Assembly (NCBI GenBank): GCA_036172665.1
Contig: CM069877.1
Coordinates: forward strand, 25,135,001-25,199,000
Origin: Prosopocoilus inquinatus
Lineage: Eukaryota > Arthropoda > Insecta > Coleoptera > Lucanidae
Direction of reading: 5' to 3'
Length of the DNA stretch: 64,000 nucleotides
In this document: piece after piece, positions 26,489-34,025 of the stretch
Layout of the letters: the number at the start of each line of letters is the position of its first letter
Position numbering within the stretch: position 1 is the stretch's first letter
The notes under the pieces: model-generated
Told to the model about the DNA's origin: nothing
Databases searched by the model: none
What the model saw: the letters and a program-made list of their open reading frames with translations, nothing else
Program-made: the position numbers and the translations under genes

Positions 26489-27408
26489 AGTAAGTTTAAG
26501 TCATCTTATTGTAATAATTTATAATTTGTATATTTTTATTGTATTTAACAGTGACATCTAAACAAGTGGATTTTTTCCTGAAGCAAAAGAGAAGGCACGT
26601 GAACGATCCTTTTGATGACGTACAGAAGAAAAGACTTCTGACTGAAAACGTTGACAAACCAAAAGAAGAAAAGCCGGATGAGCACGGTTTGAATATGCCC
26701 TCAGTTCGAAACGAGTTTCAATTTGAAATACTCTCCCAGCCTTACTTCACAGATGAAGATTTTCGTCAATGTGATACTAATGAGACAGCACCTTCCGAGA
26801 TTTCAGAAGCAAGAGAGGTGACTGACGTAGATCAGTTGCCACTTTTAGCTCAAAGTGTATATTTTCTAAATAAGAGCCGTACGAAGTGGATTTGTGTCGG
26901 ACTGTGTACCGAAACATTTTTTGATCCGATAATACGTATTATGGGTTCCAAAAGGCAGAGCATATCGTTTTTAGAAGAGGAATGGAAAGAATTTTGTTCT
27001 TATAACTACACTTTGAAGTCGTATTTTACTGAGAAGAAAACTATTTATCCGGTAATGAAAATCAGCTCAGTAAAGGCGTCTTTCGAACGCATCGAAGGAA
27101 CGAAAATACTGAAATTAGAAAGAGGAGTGGAGACATTATATATATCTTATAAAGGTCTATTGGAACTCTGGAAATTGTGTGATATTGTATTATATCGTTT
27201 AGAAGTTTTGAAACAATTGAACTATAAATCATTCTACAGCAACATGATTCCATGCTTGAGTGTTATGGAAAGTGATATGAAGACAAATGTTAAATCATTT
27301 CTCAATAATGAAATATCTGAGAAAGGAGCAATTACAAATGAATTAATGATGTTTGGAATTAGTAAATTAATTTTTGATATAAGTATGCATAAAGCTGTTA
27401 ATATGTAA
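26489..27408 (+). CDS. spliced element protein of unknown function (285 aa)
   Basis: No ATG precedes the open frame in the genomic sequence. A 62-nt intron (26490-26551; donor AAAA|GTAAGT, acceptor TTTAACAG) joins the A at 26489 to TG at 26552-26553, which creates the initiating ATG, followed by TSKQVDFFLKQKRR. The N-terminal 60 residues are charged and probably disordered. A folded part begins near residue 100. The segment around residues 125-145 (IIRIMG..., SISFLEEEWKEF) loosely recalls PC4-type single-strand binding proteins, but I would not assign that without a profile search. The TATA/Inr promoter is 58-90 nt upstream of the splice donor, and an AATAAA lies at 27462. It is the first gene at the left end, on its own transcription unit. 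Function unknown. Confidence 0.75.
26490..26551 (+). other. 62-nt GT-AG intron that builds the start codon
   Basis: Donor GTAAGTTTAAG fits the consensus well. The acceptor TTTTTATTGTATTTAACAG has a T-rich tract. The length matches the PolB intron of this element exactly (62 nt) and the usual insect short-intron class. Confidence 0.8.
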
Positions 27409-27461
27409 ATGTTATGTGATTTAATATGTATATATTTCTAGATATGACACTGTCAGTTATA

Positions 27462-27467
27462 AATAAA
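27462..27467 (+). terminator. poly(A) signal AATAAA after the first gene
   Basis: AATAAA lies 54 nt after the stop codon of the 285-aa gene and before the next TATA box, so the first gene probably has its own transcript. Confidence 0.6.
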
Positions 27468-27546
27468 ATTTTCTAAGAACACTGTTTGACCCTTTATTTA
27501 ATAAACTAACGATACTTAACCAAAAAATTAAGAGAAATTTTTACGC

Positions 27547-27554
27547 TATATAAA
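27547..27554 (+). promoter_or_regulatory. TATA box of the capsid gene block
   Basis: TATATAAA lies 74 nt upstream of the PLA2/pVI-like ATG. The expected start site is about 27577, with no strong initiator word there. No other convincing TATA box or poly(A) signal is seen in the intergenic gaps before 32089, so this may drive the whole structural block. Confidence 0.6.
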
Positions 27555-27620
27555 GATAAGCAGTGAGTATTGAAGTAGTACACATGTAACATCGTTGACT
27601 GTTAGAAAGAAAAGCCATAA

Positions 27621-28442
27621 ATGCGACGTCGTGTCAAAACAGATTACACTACGAGAAGCACCTTAAAACGAAAAGGTCGTGGTTTACTTAATACGTTAAT
27701 TAATAAACTACCAGTAGAGTTACACTTACCAGGTTACAATTACTGCGGTCCGGGCACAAAATTAGACGTTCGACTTAAAAGAGGAGACAGAGGTGTGAAT
27801 GCGTTGGATGAGGCTTGCAAGCAACACGATATCTCATATTCTGTAAGTAGCGATTTAGAAAAACGTCACGAAGCAGATAAAAAATTGTATCAAGCGGCAG
27901 TGAAAAGAGTGAAGAGTACAGAAGCGGGATTTGGTGAAAAAGCATCTGCGTTATCTGTAGCCGCCTTAATGAAAGCTAAGACAAAGCTTGGAATGGGAAA
28001 CGGAGTGAAGAGAAAGCGTAGTAAAAGGAAGAAGCGTGGTGGTAAATTATCATTTCGACAAGCTGTAAGGAAAGCACAACATGCAATTTCACGTAATGGT
28101 AACAAGAGTCTGTTAGAAAATGTGAAATTGGCGCAGGCTGTTTTAAAGAAGGACCACAAGAAAATAAGACCTCCACGTCAAAGAGTGATACCAATTCCTA
28201 AGAGAGGAGGGTTTTTACCTTTAATTCCATTATTTGCGGCTTTGGGCGCAATAGGATCGCTCGGCGGCGGTGCAGCTGCAATTGCTAAGGCGGTAAACGA
28301 TGCAAAAGCTGCGAAAGAGCAACTGAAAGAGGCAGAGCGACATAATCGCGCTATGGAAACAAAAGCAGTGGGAAGCGGATTCTATATAAAACCTTACAAA
28401 ACAGGGTGTGGGTTATATTTACGATCAAATCCAAAAAACTGA
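27621..28442 (+). CDS. phospholipase A2-like / pVI-like virion protein (273 aa)
   Basis: Residues 35-75 carry a viral-type secreted PLA2 core: the calcium-loop word YCGPG at 41-45 and the catalytic His-Asp pair at 69-70 in ACKQHDISYS. This is the arrangement known from parvovirus capsid PLA2 domains, where the enzyme opens endosomal membranes. A basic stretch (RKRSKRKKRGGK, 131-142) is a likely nuclear or DNA-binding signal. Residues 195-225 are hydrophobic and glycine-rich, followed by a charged helix and a GSGFYIKPYK/GCGLYL tail. This layout resembles pVI/pX-like proteins of Polintons and adenovirus relatives. The frame ends in TGA at 28440, directly after the heptamer A AAA AAC, at which ribosomes could shift into the protease frame. 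Catalysis is inferred from motifs only. Confidence 0.85.
   Translation: MRRRVKTDYTTRSTLKRKGRGLLNTLINKLPVELHLPGYNYCGPGTKLDVRLKRGDRGVNALDEACKQHDISYSVSSDLEKRHEADKKLYQAAVKRVKSTEAGFGEKASALSVAALMKAKTKLGMGNGVKRKRSKRKKRGGKLSFRQAVRKAQHAISRNGNKSLLENVKLAQAVLKKDHKKIRPPRQRVIPIPKRGGFLPLIPLFAALGAIGSLGGGAAAIAKAVNDAKAAKEQLKEAERHNRAMETKAVGSGFYIKPYKTGCGLYLRSNPKN
28433..28439 (+). promoter_or_regulatory. candidate -1 ribosomal frameshift site (A AAA AAC)
   Basis: In the frame of the PLA2-like gene the codons read CCA AAA AAC TGA, so the heptamer sits in the correct X XXY YYZ register, immediately before the stop. A -1 slip there enters exactly the frame of the protease, which has no upstream ATG. A AAA AAC is an established retroviral slip site. 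In the next 100 nt I found only a weak short hairpin (CGG-CGA-CCG), so the stimulatory structure is unproven. A one-base gain in the A6 run, real or from sequencing, would look the same. Confidence 0.55.
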
Positions 28443-28813
28443 AATATTTGCCTCGGCGACCGTTGACTAACATTGACATACTGAAATATGCTAAAATATG
28501 GAAATTACCTTTCTTTCGAGGTGTGTTTATGAGAGATACTTTACCTAAAAAGATATGGAAGCATGAAAGTGGAGTAGTGAATTTAGATAGCGATTCTGGT
28601 GAAGGAACGCATTGGGTGGCATATTATAAGAGAGGAGGAATCGTAAAATATTTTGACAGCTATGGAGATCTACGACCTCCAGTTGAAGTAGAGAAATATC
28701 TTTTGTCGAACGGATTGGGAGTTATTAACTATAATTATGAAAGGTATCAGAAACAAAATACACAAAATTGTGGACACTTATGTCTACAGTTTTTAAAGTC
28801 CTTTACAAGTTAA
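28439..28813 (+). CDS. adenain-like cysteine protease (maturation protease)
   Basis: This is a C48-type protease like adenovirus adenain, which cleaves capsid precursor proteins inside the assembling particle. The catalytic set is visible in order: His in GTHWVAYY (codon 28610), Asp in YFDSYGD (28655), Gln in RYQ (28748) and Cys in NCGHLCLQFL (28769). The conserved N-terminal part (NIDILKYAK, FRGVFMRDTLP) is present but preceded by no ATG; the first Met (28529) lies inside the domain. The frame is -1 relative to the PLA2-like gene and begins where that gene stops, so expression as a 397-aa fusion by frameshifting is the simplest reading. I set the start at the first codon after the slip. The penton-like gene starts 22 nt downstream. 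Confidence 0.85.
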   Translation: MKYLPRRPLTNIDILKYAKIWKLPFFRGVFMRDTLPKKIWKHESGVVNLDSDSGEGTHWVAYYKRGGIVKYFDSYGDLRPPVEVEKYLLSNGLGVINYNYERYQKQNTQNCGHLCLQFLKSFTS

Positions 28814-28835
28814 GTAAGAATGTAGTACTTGAAAG

Positions 28836-29558
28836 ATGGTCAACATGGAATCTTCACCCGTTGCGTGTACATTCACTCTTACGGGAACTGAATCAGTTTT
28901 ATTTTGTGAATTGAATCCACCACTATACCTCGATGAAGAGGCAACATATGAAATGTGCTTGTTAAATTTTGAAACGTTTAATGCAATACCTAACATAGAT
29001 GAAAGTAATAATTTGATACATTATGAAGAAACAGGAAAAACGACGGTTTGGAAAACTATCGTTATACCTACAGGTACATATGAACTAGACGATATCAACC
29101 AATATCTGAAAGATTATTTTCAAAATAACAATATCCCTGATTATATAAACATTAAAGGAAATAATAATACTTTAAAGGCAACCATACACAGTTCGGTTAA
29201 GCTCGATTTTAGTAAACCAAATTCATTGGGAAAATTGTTGGGTTTTAAACCGCGAACGTTGAAAGTAAACGATAATAACATTGGTGATTTTCCGGTGGAA
29301 ATAAATAAAGTAAATGCTATAAGAATAGAATGTAATCTAACCGGTGGATCTTATAACAACGGAGAACCCGGTCATGTTTTGTATCATTTCTTTCCAAATG
29401 TACCTCCAGGGTTTAAAATAATAGAATCCCCTCTTCAAGCTATTTATCTTCCAGTGACCGTGAATGTGATTACGAGAATAGTCATTCGAGAGACTCGATT
29501 AGTAAATTTTAGAAACGAAGTAATTACTCTAAGACTTCATTTGAGAAGATTCACATAA
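28836..29558 (+). CDS. penton-like minor capsid protein candidate (240 aa)
   Basis: This is a beta-rich protein with few charged clusters. Recognisable stretches are ESVLFCELNPPLYL (residues about 19-32), IPTGTYELDDINQYL (about 77-91) and a C-terminal LRLHLRRFT. It belongs to a conserved protein family found next to the protease and major capsid gene in insect Polintons, and I infer a single-jelly-roll minor capsid (penton) role from that position and the beta content. ATG 28836 is used here, and a second in-frame ATG at 28845 is equally possible. Its stop TAA overlaps the next ATG (TAATG). A structure prediction would decide the fold. Confidence 0.7.
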   Translation: MVNMESSPVACTFTLTGTESVLFCELNPPLYLDEEATYEMCLLNFETFNAIPNIDESNNLIHYEETGKTTVWKTIVIPTGTYELDDINQYLKDYFQNNNIPDYINIKGNNNTLKATIHSSVKLDFSKPNSLGKLLGFKPRTLKVNDNNIGDFPVEINKVNAIRIECNLTGGSYNNGEPGHVLYHFFPNVPPGFKIIESPLQAIYLPVTVNVITRIVIRETRLVNFRNEVITLRLHLRRFT

Positions 29559-29731
29559 TGATTATTTACGATAGCAATTATTCGAAACGGAAAGAGTGTA
29601 GCAGAATTAGACGTAATGTATTATTTAAACCACGGAAACAGATACTGAACTGTTGTCGACAAAAAAAACTGAAATTGACACAGAGAAATCGAATATATTT
29701 AGAGAGTTTAGGTTATAAGGTGCTAACATAG
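29558..29731 (+). CDS. small basic protein (57 aa), overlapping the preceding stop
   Basis: ATG at 29558 shares its A with the TAA stop of the penton-like gene. The frame is open for 57 codons and ends in TAG at 29729. The product is strongly basic in its first 40 residues (KRKECSRIRR, RQKKLKLTQRNR) and ends LESLGYKVLT. The tight stop-start overlap and same strand suggest translation by termination-reinitiation. A basic DNA-condensing or core role is possible, but I recognise no family with certainty. Confidence 0.6.
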   Translation: MIIYDSNYSKRKECSRIRRNVLFKPRKQILNCCRQKKLKLTQRNRIYLESLGYKVLT

Positions 29732-29818
29732 GGGGAATTATTCTGTAGAAGAAACGTAACCGTCAAAGGGTGAACACCATCATTACACGTAAGGCAATCA
29801 TCATCTAAACAGAACGAC

Positions 29819-31039
29819 ATGGATATTTTGGGAGTAACTGATAAAATTAAATTGGACACTTCAATAACCAGTATGGAGTTCCATTCACACTTACCATTCA
29901 GTTCATCATTTGGTAATAACGATGAAGTGCGTATCACCGTACCTGAGATCGACAATTACACCCTCCCTTGCGAAAGTTATTTGTACGTCGAGGGAAGACT
30001 GCGTTTGGTTAGTGATAATACTAAACACAGTGCGACGGCACAATTGATAAATAATCCGGTAGCTTATATGTTTAGCGAGATTAGATATCTTCTGAACGGA
30101 GTACAGGTGGATTCGGTAAGAAATGTTGGCATAACATCAACAATGAAAGGGTATTTTTCTTTTACTCGCAACGATACAGTAAAATTGGAAAATGCAGGAT
30201 GGATTCAGGAGAATGATAAAATGAGCGATATACTCAACGTTAAGGGAGATTTCTCAGCAAGTGTACCTTTAAAGACACTATTAGGTTTTGGGGAAGATTA
30301 TAAAAAGATCGTCTTGAATATGAGGCAAGAATTAGTATTGATCAGAGCAAATGATGACGTTGATGCAGTTCTGGAAACAAACAAGACGGAAAAGATTAAA
30401 TTAATAATTGACAAAATTGTATGGCGTATACCTCATATTTCTGTTGGACTACGTGAGCAATTGGCTTTAACGAGAGTGACAGACAGAGATGTTGAAATAC
30501 AAATTCCTTTCAGAAGCTGGGAGTTGCACGAGTATCCGTCGCTCCCAACTACGACAAGTCATTCTTGGACAGTAAAAACGGCTCCGCAGTTGGAAACGCC
30601 AAGGTACATAATCATCGGTTTTCAAACTAAGCGAAAGGGTGTCGTCGATGCAAACATGAGTCTGTTTGATGACGTTAAGTTAAAATCATTAACGGTATTT
30701 CTAAATGGCGAACGCTATCCGTACGACAATATTGATATTGATATTGAAAATAACAAATACGCCGTTATATACGACATGTATTCCAGATTTCAGGAAAATT
30801 ATTATCATCGTGAAAGCAGTCAACCTTGGTTCAATCCAAAAGGATTAGCTAGTTGCCCATTAATAGGAATCGACTGCACTTTTCAGAGAGATGTAATGCA
30901 TAAAAGTGCAGTAGAAATAAGAATTGAGTTTACAACTAAAGAAAATATTAAAGCTGATACTATTGCTTACTGTTTAATTCTGCATGACAAAGCGTTCTCT
31001 TATTCACCTCTCACCAAAATTGTCCGTCAGTTGATGTAA
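29819..31039 (+). CDS. major capsid protein, double jelly-roll type (406 aa)
   Basis: This is the largest structural protein, placed after protease and penton as usual in Polintons. The sequence is rich in alternating hydrophobic strands. Typical segments are EVRITVPEIDNYTLPCESYLYVEGR near residues 37-61, the segment with FRSWELHEYP near residues 229-238, and the WFNP...CPLIGID stretch near 337-350. It forms the icosahedral shell in the viral lineage from which these elements descend. The frame is intact from ATG to TAA with no internal stop. Assignment rests on recognition of the insect Polinton capsid family plus position. Fold prediction should show two stacked jelly rolls. Confidence 0.82.
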   Translation: MDILGVTDKIKLDTSITSMEFHSHLPFSSSFGNNDEVRITVPEIDNYTLPCESYLYVEGRLRLVSDNTKHSATAQLINNPVAYMFSEIRYLLNGVQVDSVRNVGITSTMKGYFSFTRNDTVKLENAGWIQENDKMSDILNVKGDFSASVPLKTLLGFGEDYKKIVLNMRQELVLIRANDDVDAVLETNKTEKIKLIIDKIVWRIPHISVGLREQLALTRVTDRDVEIQIPFRSWELHEYPSLPTTTSHSWTVKTAPQLETPRYIIIGFQTKRKGVVDANMSLFDDVKLKSLTVFLNGERYPYDNIDIDIENNKYAVIYDMYSRFQENYYHRESSQPWFNPKGLASCPLIGIDCTFQRDVMHKSAVEIRIEFTTKENIKADTIAYCLILHDKAFSYSPLTKIVRQLM

Positions 31040-31119
31040 ACCGTGAATGGCAGTATTAACAGAGAAGCTAAAACTATTTGATTTAATTTGATTTTATAAG
31101 AAGCAACATCAACCGAACC

Positions 31120-31650
31120 ATGAAAAAACGATTTATTGTCATTGACATTCAAGGATTTAAAGTGGAAAATAATCAGTTTATACCAAAAGAGTTGGCTTCT
31201 TACGATAGTGAAAGAAAAGTGAGTCATTTTTTATTTCAACCACCCACAAGTTTGTCAATGGTCCCCAGAAAATTTCAAAATGTTGCAAACTGGTTAATGA
31301 CCAATCACCATTGCATTGATTGGAATAGAGGATTCGTCCCCTTATCTGAGTTTGACGCAATCATCAACTTTTTATGTTGTACAGCCAAAGTCGTTTACGT
31401 TAAAGGAGTGGAGAAGTCTCGATTTCTATGTGAAATTCTAGCGAAAAGCAATGGTGAAAGTGTACCTGTGTTAGATTTGGGTGAAATTTACGAGGATGTA
31501 CAAAAATTGCAAAAATCCGAACCCAAGTGTCCATTTCACTCAAGAAAAAATTGCATGTGTGCTTTAACGAACGTGTTTGATTTACATAAATTTATTCAAA
31601 CAAAGTTATATGAAGGATTTTTTACACTAAACATTTGTGATATATTATGA
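31120..31650 (+). CDS. element protein with N-terminal VIDIQGF and C-terminal Cys/His motif (176 aa)
   Basis: ATG 31120 follows the capsid gene by 80 nt. The N terminus FIVIDIQGF (residues 5-13) looks like the first strand of an RNase H/DEDD-type fold with an Asp at 9. A central stretch VVYVKGVEKSRFL (91-103) could be another core strand. The C-terminal part contains C137, H140, C145 and C147 (CPFHSRKNCMC), a possible metal site. It is a recurrent protein in insect genomes with such elements, but its activity is not established. A nuclease or RNase-H-like role is only a suggestion, because I cannot see a full acidic set. Confidence 0.7.
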   Translation: MKKRFIVIDIQGFKVENNQFIPKELASYDSERKVSHFLFQPPTSLSMVPRKFQNVANWLMTNHHCIDWNRGFVPLSEFDAIINFLCCTAKVVYVKGVEKSRFLCEILAKSNGESVPVLDLGEIYEDVQKLQKSEPKCPFHSRKNCMCALTNVFDLHKFIQTKLYEGFFTLNICDIL

Positions 31651-31695
31651 GGAAACTTTGGTTCTTAGTTAGTATAAGAAAAGTTCAGCTTCGCA

Positions 31696-32031
31696 ATGGA
31701 TTTCTTCTCCCGTCTATTTTGCAAGAACATTATAAAGCATGTTGTAGAGAAGGTTGGCGAAGTTATTGACCAGTACGAAAAAGATTGTTCGTTCAGTAGT
31801 ATACCAGATAAGGATTTGAAGTACTTTCCAAAATCGTATCTATGTACCAGAGTCACAGCCGTAGATCTAGAATATATCTGGCCTAAGTTGCCAATCCATT
31901 ATCAACGCTGTAAATATCTACAAAGTCAGAGACTCTGTCACCAACATTGGAATCAAACCGAATTTTCTTTGGATGAAATAGATGGTCCACCTCCACGGAA
32001 GAAGAATTGCTATTTGTGTACTTATTCTTAA
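31696..32031 (+). CDS. small Cys/His protein (111 aa), unknown
   Basis: ATG 31696 lies 45 nt after the preceding stop. The first 25 residues could form an amphipathic helix. The C-terminal third holds C81, H82, H84 and a CYLC pair (C105, C108) around an acidic-proline stretch (SLDEIDGPPPRKK), which suggests zinc binding. It is the last gene of the structural block, with AATAAA 58 nt after its stop. No family recognised. Confidence 0.65.
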   Translation: MDFFSRLFCKNIIKHVVEKVGEVIDQYEKDCSFSSIPDKDLKYFPKSYLCTRVTAVDLEYIWPKLPIHYQRCKYLQSQRLCHQHWNQTEFSLDEIDGPPPRKKNCYLCTYS

Positions 32032-32088
32032 ATATTATTATTAAAATATTAATTATTAAATATTGTTATTAATAATATATTATTATAC

Positions 32089-32094
32089 AATAAA
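32089..32094 (+). terminator. poly(A) signal at end of the capsid block
   Basis: AATAAA occurs in AT-rich sequence 58 nt after the 111-aa gene. None was seen in the short gaps between the genes from 27621 to here, which fits one shared 3' end. Confidence 0.55.
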
Positions 32095-33177
32095 CTATAA
32101 TCAGAAAGGAGTTGTTATTTTATTCGTTATTAATTTTAATAAATCAATTTAAGGATTTAAGAAAGAATTTAGAAATACATTGCGTTATTAAATTATTTAG
32201 ATTAACTCTTGATGAGCAATTTAGCTTGACAGATTTTTATTGTCTTTGAAAGTATCGCTTTATTCGATTGAAATTTCAAACGTTGTCAAATTTACGAATT
32301 TTCTACGATGTAAAAGTCACAAAAATGGTTTTCACTGTGCAGCGTTAAAAATTTCATAGCGAGAAGTGATCTGTATAAAAATTATAATAAACTAAATCAG
32401 AAAGGAGACGTTATTAATTTTAATCGATCAATTTAAAATTTAAGAATTTAGATTCACACACCGTCGTATAATAAATTAAGTGGCATAGAAAAAATAAACA
32501 TGTTTGAAGGCGAACGTCGATTAAATATACAAATACTATAAAATTTACATATGTATTCCGAGTTGTGAATGAATATAAATACCGTTTTAAATAAATAAAA
32601 ACAAGCACGTTTTAAAGCGAGCCATACCAGCAAGAATTGCATAACAGTAAATTAACATATTTACGAGCATTCACCGTCGATTTAAAATTCAAATTCAATT
32701 TGCATAGAAATCGTTTAACTAATATATTGGTATTACACACCAGTCTTAATCGGTCTTTCACAAAGCTTAGTGCGTGTTTACTAAGAGAATATAAGTAAGA
32801 GAATATTTTTAAGAATGTAATTTAAATTTACACGATTCTTACAAATAAAGATTAGGGGCTGACTGTTCGATGAAATCGTGGTTTCTAGAAGATGAGTGCT
32901 CGTGTGTGTAATGTGTATCGTTAAACTGTGTGACACTTGCAAGTTTGATTTAGGAAAATTTTTGCGAATAAAGATTATTATTCGACAGATACACTTTTTC
33001 CTTACATTCATTTGAATAATGATTATTATAAACTTGGTAATAATAAGATTAGAATTACTATTCAACTTGGTTATAATAAGATTATTATTAAACTTCGTAA
33101 ATGTTATTCAAATTCTAAAGTCGTTAGAGAGAATAATTAGTTATTGAAATTTTTTCAAAATAACTGCAAGTAAGAAT
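32095..33177. other. AT-rich gene-free spacer
   Basis: No convincing gene on either strand; the open frames are short, AT-driven and lack domains. A diverged direct repeat is present: TCAGAAAGGAG followed by GTTATT and TTAATTTTAAT words occurs at about 32101-32170 and again at about 32397-32453. The segment around 32990-33100 repeats TAATAAGATTA/ATTATTATTAAACTT words. It could be regulatory, an origin, or remains of a nested insertion. Confidence 0.6.
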
Positions 33178-33301
33178 AAAAAAAGAGAAGGAAAGAAGAA
33201 AAGGACAGAAAGGAAAGAAAAAAAAGGAGAGAAGGAAAGAAAAAAAGAGGAGAAAGGAAGGAAAAAAGGAGGAAAGAAAGGAAAGAAGAAAAGAGGAAAG
33301 G
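33178..33301 (+). repeat. 124-nt polypurine (GA) tract
   Basis: All bases are A or G apart from a single C at 33206, made of irregular AAGGAAAGAA-type units. It could form triplex DNA and mark a melting or nucleosome-free region. Confidence 0.9.
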
Positions 33302-33313
33302 TTAGTTCTAGTG

Positions 33314-33520
33314 GGCCGTGGTTACGCCTTCGTTACGCCTTCGTGACGCCCAGAAAATGGAAAGGGAAGAGTAGGGATGGGAGTGGGGAGAGGGCTTTCT
33401 TCCCCCCCCCCCCCGGTTGACCCAGATTCCGCGGAAACAGAAAGTTACCCCCACCAAACTCCGCCCACCGCCCACTAAGCCCCGCCCATTCTCCTCCCAT
33501 TCATCCTCTTTTACTGCTAC
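33314..33520. promoter_or_regulatory. GC-rich island with G-quadruplex motif and C13 run
   Basis: It is a marked compositional change in an AT-rich element. An 11-bp repeat (GTTACGCCTTC, near-threefold) lies at about 33321-33352. GGG-AT-GGG-AGT-GGGG-AGA-GGG at 33374-33394 meets the G4 pattern. Thirteen C follow at 33402-33414, then several CCGCCC/CCCGCCC words at about 33460-33490. It sits upstream of the promoter at 33793. Confidence 0.7.
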
Positions 33521-33792
33521 TGCAAATGGAAACGGGATAAAATAAATAATAAAAAAAATTTATTATGCGCGTTCGGTTTGACCTTATACAACTTTAGTTT
33601 TGAATAACATTATGTTCAGGATGTTGTAATACAAAATACGTATTGCATCATTTCTGAGCAAGGTGTTCTTTCACTTTTCGATGTTCCGGTTACGCGTGTT
33701 TGTTATGTGACCTTTTATAATGTTAATTTTGAATAACATATTACATAATTTCTTACGTGCAGTTTTAGAAGGTTTACCTTCAACTTTTCGAG

Positions 33793-33800
33793 TATAAAAG
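33793..33800 (+). promoter_or_regulatory. TATA box of the 563-aa gene
   Basis: TATAAAAG lies upstream of a leader with two introns. The start site is expected near 33824; a TTCAGTG word lies farther down, at 33838. The position of the first exon (ending 33852) agrees. Confidence 0.6.
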
Positions 33801-33852
33801 GAGGCATTTAGTTCGAATAAACTCACAAGTTATTTGTTCAGTGAATCTACTG

Positions 33853-33913
33853 GTAAGTGCTTTTACTTCTTAATTCATTAATAGATCTATAGTATGATAC
33901 TCTATTTTTCCAG
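33853..33913 (+). other. leader intron 1 (61 nt)
   Basis: Donor CTG|GTAAGTGC and acceptor CTCTATTTTTCCAG are both close to consensus. The intron lies in the 5' leader, so no reading frame is affected. Confidence 0.65.
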
Positions 33914-33958
33914 ATATATCTGTTCTGTATCTGTTCTTGTTTGTTTAACAATTTAACT

Positions 33959-34023
33959 GTAAGTATTATTAAGTAAGATTTACGTTTTAATGTTTTAATA
34001 TACTCCGTATTTTTGCATGCTAG
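33959..34023 (+). other. leader intron 2 (65 nt)
   Basis: Donor AACT|GTAAGTATT and acceptor TTTTTGCATGCTAG. The acceptor falls 2 nt before the ATG at 34026 and removes an in-frame upstream ATG (34017), which decides the start. Confidence 0.6.
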
Positions 34024-34025
34024 TA

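Noticed and set aside
26539..26553. Non-ATG (TTG) initiation for the first gene
   Set aside because: The upstream residues are encoded by the intron's 3' end; splicing supplies a normal ATG.
32420..33065. Minus-strand frames of 62-94 codons in the AT-rich spacer
   Set aside because: Composition is low-complexity Ile/Asn/Phe/Lys with no motif and no promoter; these are expected by chance in AT-rich DNA.
34017..34025. ATG at 34017 as start of the 563-aa protein
   Set aside because: It lies inside a well-formed leader intron ending at 34023; ATG 34026 is the first one in the spliced leader.
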